DNA from: Cryphonectria parasitica EP155
Taxonomy: Eukaryota > Ascomycota > Sordariomycetes > Diaporthales > Cryphonectriaceae
Assembly (NCBI RefSeq): GCF_011745365.1
Contig: NW_024468917.1
Span: forward strand, 2,227,501-2,291,500
Reading direction: 5' to 3'
DNA length: 64,000 bases
The notes under the pieces were generated by a model, which saw only the letters and a list, made by a program, of their open reading frames with translations, had not been told where the DNA came from and made no database searches. This document shows, one piece after another, positions 56,754 through 64,000 of this stretch (its first letter is position 1; each line of letters starts with the position of its first letter). The position numbers and the translations under genes were made by a program.

Positions 56754-58684
56754 ATGAGTCGTGAAGGCCCCGGGTGGCTCTCCTGCGCTGCTACTCTCTT
56801 GTTGTTGCATACGCTGGGGCTCGACTCACGAAATGTGAAACAAGTTGTCTTCGGCTTCATCGTGGCTCTTCAGGTCCAGCCAGGGACTTCCAGAGACAGG
56901 CTCGTTTACCACGCTATTGGTGTTCTGCAATGCGCAGTATTTATTGCGGCTGTCTTCCTCTTCTGCAGGAGCGTCCTGGCCACCAAGAATACGCCAGGAT
57001 GGACTGGCCAGGGTAAGGTCTTGTTGTTCCCATGCAAGACGACACATTCGAGGTTCTTCCCGAAGAAGCACTCGTTTGATTATTCGTACCTCGTCGTTGG
57101 CATTCCTGTGGGCTGGGAGGGCATATCGGGAGGGCTAGTTTCTTCGTCATCGAAGAAGCAGTCCTGGTTCTCCTCGCCCAAGAAGGGATGGTATCATGTC
57201 AACTCGGAGGATTACCTTTACCGTGGAGATGGGCATCTGAGCTTGCGGGACAAGCTAGATGTGTATTTGAAGTCTCAGGTCTGTGTTGATCATGTGGTAC
57301 GAATTTCTGTTCAGATTGCTGATGAGATCCTCAGGGTGTCGAACCGGCTCACTATCCCCACGCCTATCTAGTCACGGCAGCAAGGTTTCTGGGGTATCAC
57401 TTTAATCCTGTTTCCTTCTGGTACCTGTACTCAGCAGACATGTCTCTGCGCTGCATGGTTCTGGAGGTCAACAATACTTTCGATGAACGCCGCATGTACT
57501 TGTTGACACCTGAAGAACTTGAGGTCGACGAGCTCGAGGGCTCGAGGCCAGATTCTGTGGCAAGCGTCGGGAGTGATGGCAAACCACCAATGTTCAAGCA
57601 GCAGTGGCCCAAGGATTTTCATGTGTCGCCCTTCAACTCACGGAAAGGTCAATATAGCCTGTTGGCTTCCGACCCACTCAGGGCCCTGGCCGAAGGTCAA
57701 AGCCCGATTGACACAACGATTACTCTCAAATCGAACAAGGGACACAGCAAACTTGTTGCCCGAATTATCTCGGAGGGTCACGCGGCCGACCCTTCGTTTA
57801 TGGGTCTGGTGCAAAAGGCCAAGTTCCTGCTGTCGTGGTGGTGGGTTGGCTTCATCACTTTTCCCAGGATCGTCAGAGAGGCTGGTCGTCTCTGGTTCCA
57901 AAAGAAACTTCATGTGTGGTACAGGCCTGAGCCTCTAAAGGAGAGCATCGGACGCAATGCCGACTCTGCTGAGCAACAATTGGAAATCGCCTTCAAGAAA
58001 TACCTGCGATATCTGGTCGATCAATCTCAGGCCGCGATCGCTGTCCACTACATTCCTAGTGGAATACCCGATTCCGGGCGAGAGTTGATGCTGTCACCGT
58101 CAGCGAAGAGTGGACCGGACAATACGGAAGAGGTGGAGTTCAAGGTTCTGACACCGGCGTTCTACACGCGATTCATCTCCTATGCCCACGATCTTGAAGC
58201 CCTTTTCTCCGAACTCCGCGAGAGTTGTACGGTCTGGGTCTCGCGTCCAGACCTGCTGCCAAAGCTTCTGTTCAAGAAACCGGCAGTGACATTGGAGGCC
58301 CAAAGTCCACTGGATTACGTCTGTTTTGAAGCAATTCGGTACCTTCGACGACGGCCAGAGAGGATTGTCCGGCCACTGACTTCAAGTCACACCCCTTCTC
58401 CATCATCTGCATCCGCCACCGTGGTCGACATCCGAGAGTTTCGAATATCGTCAATGGATGCCTTTATACTGCATCAGGAGGATGAGCAGCTGAGGAGGCA
58501 ATACAGAAGCCTCGTACTGAGGCTCTTTATCGCAGAGCGGTTTGCCTTTGGGAGTCTTCTGCTCGTCGATGCGACTCTCATCCTGCTTCGGACCTTGCTG
58601 GCTTGGACGTTGGCTTTCGCATGGCAAGGCAAGTGGCGGGTCCTCGGGGTATCTCTCGCCATACTGTTCAATGGATATGTTTAG
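56754..58684 (+). CDS. DUF1365 family membrane-associated protein
   Basis: Predicted 624-aa protein, two exons: 56754-57278 and 57335-58684. The donor is GTCTGT and the acceptor CTCAG; splicing joins DVYLKSQ to GVEPAHYPHAYLVTAARFLGYHFNPVSFWYLYS. The motif FNPVSFWYLY is the hallmark of DUF1365. Other conserved DUF1365 points: HSFDYSYLVVGIPVG near residue 100, VNNTFDERRMYLL, and KDFHVSPFNSRKGQYSLL. Hydrophobic segments occur at the N-terminus (about 5-20 and 45-75) and the C-terminus (about 580-624), suggesting membrane association. In bacteria DUF1365 genes often sit beside cyclopropane-fatty-acid synthase and a FAD oxidoreductase; neither is adjacent here. A lipid-modifying role is therefore only an inference. 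The ATG at 56754 is the first in-frame one followed by the coding pattern. Confidence 0.88.
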
Positions 58685-60231
58685 GCGAGTGAGAGCTCCT
58701 GGTGCACAGCGGGATACAAACGACCTGAGGGGACAGGAATGCTGCTGTGGTTTAGGGCCGAAGAGGGCCAGAGCGTCGCTTTGTGCGACGTGTTGATAGT
58801 AGCTCGCCAATACTTGCCCGTACATTCATCAATTGATTGGCCGCTATCAATTATGTGCTATGTTTCAGCCACCCGCTCTGTGATCGGTCTGACAGATAGA
58901 ACCTTGTGCACAAACCTGTTCGACCGACATGTGCATTTCATACACAAATACCAACCCGGTTGAAGAAACGTCGAGAAACTTGACGAAACAGAGCAGAACA
59001 TGCCTCAGCGGGTGATATCCCAAATAGGACGGCTTGAGCCGTCTGATTGGTTCGGGGTACGTAATCTTGGTGCTGTTGGTAGAGCTTCGGCTCCAGACCG
59101 CCGCACAGGGTCCTCTTCAGGGCGTCTCCACACTGACCAAACTGAATTCCAAATACTTACCCTGCAGCTTCTAACCCGATGGGATGGACAGAGAGGGAGG
59201 GAGAGAAAAAGAGAAAGACTTGTCATTCTGACAGTGGGACCTCTTACAACGGTGACAAATCGGGTAGCAGGCTGTCTAGACCCGCACGAGGTTTGAAGGC
59301 AAAAAAGACAAAAAACTTGGAACACAAATTCCAGGGGCTCTGCTGAGTAACTACTGTAATGGCCCTGCATGCCTATCTCTGGTGCCTCTCTCTATTGATC
59401 ACTCTCCAGAATACGCTATACGATGTTCGTCAGCTTATACACACTATGACAAGTGCATGGTTCTACATACGGGGTCTCGGGGTACTGCCTGATCCACCCC
59501 TCCTGTGGACCCTTTTCTTTTCTTTTTTCCTTCCTTCTCACAATTCCAAATACGTCTGGGACACATTCCCAACCCCGCAACAGGGATCCATTTTTGGGAG
59601 GCAAGGTATTCACACAAGCCAAAAAAAAAAAAAAAAAGAAGGAAAAAAGCAAATAGGCTTATCAGCAAAACCAAAACTTGCCTGCGTGTCATGCTGATGG
59701 GAACTATGCGAGGGTTGCCCAGGGATGGGATCTCAAATCAACCTGTAATTCATCTCATCCTAGCCCTTGGCAATGTGCGCTGCTCAGTTCAGGGAGGAGT
59801 TGGTTATCTGGACCACGTCAGTGGATCGGAGCGCCTGTTGGCTGCTTTTCCTGTATCAGTCGTAGCCCTGCCGGAGTGATACCCGCAGGGACTGAGGGAA
59901 AATATGTTGCTCGGAGACGTGTCTCTACTATGTGTGGTGGTCCTGGGAACAGGGCGGGCATGCAGCTCTACGCTTTTTCCAAGTATATTCCGGGGCGGCG
60001 GGGGTCCAACGGCAAGAAATATAAAAGGTCTCAAGTGCAATCCCTTTTCTTCAACGTTCCGTGACTTGCCTCCCTCACCTGTTCAACCCCTCCCCTCTTT
60101 GCGAATCAACTGCCTCCTATTCTCCCTACCTTCTTCAAATCACCCAAACACCAGCAATAAATAAAATCCCCCTCAAATCAACAATCGAACCCCACCAAAC
60201 TGTATACTTTTCTCCTCCTCAGCTCTCCAAG
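58685..60231. other. intergenic, GFA gene promoter
   Basis: No supported ORF. A17 at 59621-59637 and a TATA-like box at 60020-60027 upstream of the GFA gene. Confidence 0.5.
60020..60027 (+). promoter_or_regulatory. TATA-like box (TATAAAAG)
   Basis: TATAAAAG lies 212 bp before the GFA start codon and is followed by a C/T- then A/C-rich stretch typical of a fungal core promoter and leader. Confidence 0.45.
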
Positions 60232-61271
60232 ATGGTTCTCAAGGGTCACTGCCTCTGCGGCTCCGTCACGTACACCGTCGACGTTGACGCCCCCCTCATT
60301 ACAGGATACGACCACTGCGATGACTGCCAGCGCCAGTCTGGCTCCACATACTGTGAGTATTCTCGCGAAATTGGGTTCTCTCCTATTTCTCTTTTCTTTT
60401 GTGACTTCATTTTCATTCGAGTTCAACCGACATTATGATCGAAAGACTCTCTCTTTTGGGGGCTGTTGTGGTGTGGGTTTTCGGTGTCGTCACTATGATG
60501 ATTGATTGCCCCTCCCCCGCATTTTGATGGAGCCCGCTCGGAGCTGTGCATCTGCTGTGGGTCACCATCGTCAGACATGGGCCCAGCTCCCTGACACAAG
60601 TTTTCAGCGAGTTGCTGGCAAGCTTCAGACCTGGTCTTTTGTTCTTCCCAACTTTTCTCTGAGAGAAACAAAAGAAGAAGAGAGAAAAAGAGATACCAAA
60701 GCAATATCAGAGCTGTTTTGTCCTTGGGAGCGTTGGCGACAAGTCAATTGAGAGAATCCACAGTCCATGTGGACCTACGAGGAAACCTGCCTCTGCGGGG
60801 TGCTTCCAGCGGGCCAATACGCACTCCCTTGGCGTATGCCATAAACAAATCCCCGAGACTCCTTCTCTCCCCCCTCTCCCACCCTTTTACTCACCTCCAG
60901 CCAGAAAAGGGGAAAAAATGAACAATAGAAGAAGAGAGAAAAAAACCGTAGCTGATCAAGTGCCCCATCCTCTTCCTCTAGCTCTCGTGGCCGTGGTCCC
61001 CAAGGACAAACTCAAGATCACAGGCGAGACCAAGTCCTGGGCGGGCAAGGGCTCCTCCGGCAAGGACGTCCACCGCATCTTCTGCCCAACCTGCGGCTCC
61101 CCCATCGCCCACGACCCGGATGCTGCGCCCGAGATCATTGCCCTCAAGGCCGGCACGCTGGATATCGAGATCAAGAAGACGCTGAAGCCCGACACGGAGA
61201 TCTGGACCCAGTCCAAGCTGCCCTTCATGACCGAGTCGCTGGCCAAGCCTTTCAAGGGCATGCCGGAGTAG
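60232..61271 (+). CDS. GFA/CENP-V-fold zinc protein
   Basis: Predicted 136-aa cytosolic protein of the glutathione-dependent formaldehyde-activating enzyme (GFA) family, two exons: 60232-60352 and 60982-61271. The donor is GTGAGT and the acceptor CTCTAG; joining gives SGSTYSLVAVVPKDKLKITGETKSW. Zinc-ligand motifs: CLCGSVTY (Cys7, Cys9), HCDDCQRQSG (Cys29, Cys32) and FCPTCGSPI (Cys75, Cys78). The position that is usually the first Cys of CHCxxC is Asp27 here, so one of the seven usual cysteines is absent. Many fungal members share YDHCxDCQRQSGS-type motifs, as I recall, so this is probably a subfamily trait. The 629-bp intron is about ten times longer than others in the window. True activity on glutathione-formaldehyde adducts is doubtful for most family members. 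Confidence 0.88.
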
Positions 61272-61573
61272 ATTTGTTGAAAGGGAGATAGAGAGAGAGT
61301 GATGAGCTTTGGGAGCGAGGTTGCATTGTTGTGCCGAGGAGGTTGATTGCGGAGTCAGGAGTGGTGTTGGACGAAGTTTGGTGAGCTGCATGGTTCACCA
61401 GAAATAAATTTTTGCAACGGTGTGTGCTACGATGAGCATTATGTATTAAACTATTATGCGACCAGTAGCCGCAGTCAAACATCTACTCCATCTAATCTTC
61501 ATGTTCACGTGTTGCTTGACTCGTCGCCCGTCATGTGCTTCGTCCAAAACCACAAGTTCATCCTGCGCTCATT
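61272..61573. other. convergent 3' regions
   Basis: Short gap between the GFA gene (+) and the GPI-anchored protein gene (-); presumed 3' UTRs only. Confidence 0.5.
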
Positions 61574-62380
61574 CTACAGGCCTGCTGCCACAGCCAGACC
61601 AAGTCCCAGCAGCAACCCGCCCGCAGCCCTCGTGGGAGCAGCCCCAGCAGTCGAGCTCGTCGACGGCGCTGCCCCTCCACTGGAGGCTGTACCTGATCCC
61701 GACGATCCCGACTCCGCACTGGCCGTCGATCCAGACGCCGACGCAGACCCGGAGCCGCTGGCGCTCGCCGTAGCCCCGGACGTCGTCGTCGCCGTAGCTG
61801 TTGCGGCGCTTCCGGTGATGGACCCAGGCCCCTGGCTCCCGCTCAGCGTAAAGTACAAGCTGACAGCCGTCTCACTGGGCGCCTGATCAGAACTGACGGT
61901 AGCGCCGGTGGTGGGGTGTGTGAGCGTGGCCTCGACCGCGCTGAAGTAGCCGGCAAAGTCGGTCGTGGGTGTGGCGGCGGCGGTGGACGAGAGGAACGCG
62001 CAGAGGCTCTGGCTGGCGGCGCTGGCGACGGCCTCGTAAAAGGCCTCCTCGTTCTGGGTGCGCTGGCCGTGGAAGTAGAGGCAGTTCTGGCAGCCCGTCC
62101 ACTCGGTGAAGTAGGAGCCCGTGCACATGCACTGGGCGTGGGCGGCGTAGTAGATCGGGGTCGTGCCGTTGGGAGCGCAGGCTTCTTCGATGGCCTCGAT
62201 CTCTATGCAGGGGGGAATGGTGGTGGAAGAAGAGGTGGTGGTGATGTTGGGGGAACAGACCTCGTCGGCGTAGTCGCGCTTGAGGAGCTGGTATGCGTAT
62301 TCGCGAGTTGAGGAGGCGAGGGTTGGGGGTAGGGTTGACGTCGCCAAGAGGGCGAGGAGGAGGACGTTATTGTATCCCAT
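61574..62380 (-). CDS. secreted eight-cysteine protein, Ser/Ala-rich, GPI-anchor candidate
   Basis: Predicted 268-aa single-exon protein starting at 62380; a longer upstream in-frame extension was ignored because this ATG gives a clean signal peptide (MGYNNVLLLALLATSTLPPTLAS). LLKRD at residues 32-36 is a potential Kex2 processing site. A cysteine-rich module follows with Cys at 42, 58, 68, 84, 86, 97, 100 and 127, including the cluster HAQCMCTGSYFTEWTGCQNCLYFHGQR. A long Ala/Ser/Thr/Gly repeat-rich stalk (about 185-250) ends in a hydrophobic tail (AAGGLLLGLGLAVAAGL), the layout of a GPI-anchored wall or membrane protein. Eight cysteines recall CFEM domains but the spacing differs. I do not recognise a named family. 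Possible roles (adhesion, effector, wall structure) are inferred from architecture only. Confidence 0.82.
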   Translation of the reverse strand: MGYNNVLLLALLATSTLPPTLASSTREYAYQLLKRDYADEVCSPNITTTSSSTTIPPCIEIEAIEEACAPNGTTPIYYAAHAQCMCTGSYFTEWTGCQNCLYFHGQRTQNEEAFYEAVASAASQSLCAFLSSTAAATPTTDFAGYFSAVEATLTHPTTGATVSSDQAPSETAVSLYFTLSGSQGPGSITGSAATATATTTSGATASASGSGSASASGSTASAESGSSGSGTASSGGAAPSTSSTAGAAPTRAAGGLLLGLGLAVAAGL

Positions 62381-64000
62381 GATAATTGGTGGGGGAGGGA
62401 GGGGAAGAGAGATGTGATTCAGCCTCAAAAAATTAAAACAAAGTTTGGTTGGGTGGCTGGTATTAATTGATTGGTTGATTAATTGATTTGCTTTGATCTC
62501 CTGCAAGATAGTGGATGATGCTGGTGATAATGACAACAACGGCGATGACAAAAAAAAAAAAAAAGCTTCCGTGACTGAGTATTGACGCTTACAAGAAAGG
62601 AAGTAAAATGAGGAAACCACCTGAGATCCCCAACTTATGCTTAAAAAAAAAAGGCCAAAGGGAAGAACTTTATGAAGGAGCAGTTGGGACCATGCGGCGC
62701 AGCAGACAGGAAGGAAAAGGGTAAGAAGAAAACGCACCGGGAGGCATGGTTCTTTCCTCTTCTTTTCCTTTCCAAGATAGCTTCCCTTCCATAGCTCTCT
62801 TTTTTCCCCTTCTGCCTTGTTTCGTTTCGATAGTAGTAAGCATCGTGAGAAGCTTCTTTACCGCATCCGGCTGGAATCATAAGCAACCAACCACGTCTTT
62901 TTCCCACCCTCCCCCTCTGGTCCTTTCCAGAAGAAGATGTGGGCGGCGCGCTACTCCGCCCGCGTGCTGGTGCGCCGTCGCTTGCCTCGGTCTTCTACCT
63001 GTACACTCGCATGAATATGAAGAAAGGGGAAGGAGGGAATTTGCAGTGCTGACTAGTGAGTTGGTCAAGGATAGAATGAACCTCAACCTTATTGTGCTTA
63101 TGGAAGCAGCCGAATGTCCGTGCTCATGCACGTCTGATGCTGGAATTTGACGGGTTGAACGGATAGTCTCCCTCTCTTCCTACCCCCTCCCCTATCTCTC
63201 TCCCTTTCCCCTTCTTTTCTCTTTGTGAGTAGAGGTTCCTGGGGCCTGGCCCTTGCTTCTGTTGTGTGCTGGTACTTCTGGCTGTCTGGATTGTATGAAT
63301 TTCCACAAATACTATGAAGTAGTCGGTGTCCGTCTTCGGGGAAATTGTCATCGTCTAGTGATGAAACCAGCAAGACTCATCCATAGAAGCTGATTATCGA
63401 AACCAGGAAATAGAGCAAAAAAGAAAAGAAAATGACCAACGGTAGGTGGGATAACTACAGCAATTCTCTCTTTACCTCTCCTTTTCTTGAATTCAAAACA
63501 CGAGTACGAAATAAAACGGTTATGGCGAGCTCCTCGTAGGTAGACGGGTCCTGGTGCCATCTATAATACGTTGAGTCTTCAACTTCCTCAATAGGTAGTT
63601 GTTCCTAACCAGTACCATGCACCACCCTTCCCCAGGACGCCCTGCAGAACGTAGACAATGTCAACGGCAATTCTAGTATTCGTTTAGGCAGCCAGGATGA
63701 TCGGCGCGACAGCATAGACCCCTGGTTTCGCCTCCGCAATTGTGCTGGGAAACAAAACCACCCTGTCGGGGACGCGAGGACTATCACGTTCCGTAGTGAC
63801 TATGCATTGTCACATCGAACCGTAGTAGATCCTTTGCTATAGTAGTAATTGGGAAATGCTCCTATAGCGAAGCCGAATACGTGAATGAAGAAGATTACCA
63901 CTGTCGATCCCCCGTAAGACACGGCATAGAAAACGTATACTGTCTGCCGAGGATATATAGATAATGCAGTCCATTGCCATGCAGATCGGCAACTGGAAAT
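62381..64000. other. upstream region to window end, no supported gene
   Basis: Includes the promoter of the eight-cysteine protein gene, with ATTAATTGAT repeated at 62462-62471 and 62478-62487 around ATTGG. The rest has short frames only; a gene could begin beyond the window. Confidence 0.45.

Noticed and set aside
62381..62737. N-terminal extension of the eight-cysteine protein frame
   Set aside because: The frame is open upstream, but the ATG at 62380 directly begins a clean signal peptide and the extension is low-quality, A/T-rich sequence.
1..64000. CRISPR arrays, rRNA, 5S rRNA, intact transposons, PKS/NRPS genes
   Set aside because: Looked for characteristic repeats, conserved motifs or large multidomain frames and found none.

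Overview
The window looks like nuclear DNA of a filamentous ascomycete (Pezizomycotina, most likely Sordariomycetes). Protein-coding genes are split by short introns, mostly 50-90 bp with GTAAGT/GTGAGT-type donors. Intergenic regions are long and pyrimidine-rich, and the gene set is fungal: U1-C, Erv25, Sdh5/SDHAF2, Mis13/Dsn1, an AtfA/Atf1-type bZIP, MBF1, a Cdt1-like licensing factor, GPI-anchored wall proteins and NCS1/MFS transporters. I assembled 19 gene models by joining reading frames at splice sites. No CRISPR array, rRNA, tRNA, intact transposon, or PKS/NRPS gene was recognised.

Layout. 0.8-5.5 kb: a GPI-anchored wall protein (-) divergent from a secreted GH27 alpha-galactosidase (+). 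6-7.7 kb: an orphan P-loop ATPase (-). 8.5-12.6 kb: an MFS exporter and a BAHD/trichothecene-acetyltransferase-like acyltransferase in tandem (-). 13.6-15.3 kb: a secreted agmatinase-like ureohydrolase with six exons (-). 15.3-19.9 kb: no convincing gene. 19.9-23.1 kb: a 1065-aa disordered protein of unknown function (+). 24.3-34.3 kb: dense housekeeping block with U1-C (-), Erv25 (+), SDHAF2 (+), Dsn1 (-) and the Atf1-type bZIP (-). 37.9-42.8 kb: a GST-like protein and an NCS1 purine/cytosine permease (both -). 42.8-50.0 kb: the largest gene-poor stretch, ending at a 75-aa orphan protein gene (+). 52.6-62.4 kb: Cdt1-like (+), MBF1 (-), DUF1365 protein (+), GFA/CENP-V-fold protein (+) and an eight-cysteine GPI-anchored protein (-).

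How the genes relate. Most are unlinked housekeeping functions: splicing, ER-Golgi transport, respiration assembly, kinetochore, replication licensing and stress transcription. The only pair that looks like a functional module is MFS exporter plus acyltransferase. Upstream sequences give some regulatory hints: ACGCG (MCB-like) cores cluster before the Cdt1-like gene, ACGCGT lies before Dsn1, CRE/AP-1 sites lie before the bZIP gene, and GATA sites lie before the permease.

Unusual sequence texture: there are many uninterrupted poly-G/poly-C runs of 10-15 bases. Most are intergenic, but all three Erv25 introns and the SDHAF2 intron carry one. A (CT)34 tract sits inside an intron of the ureohydrolase gene. 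All intron boundaries are predictions read by eye; domain names come from family knowledge and were not checked by any search.
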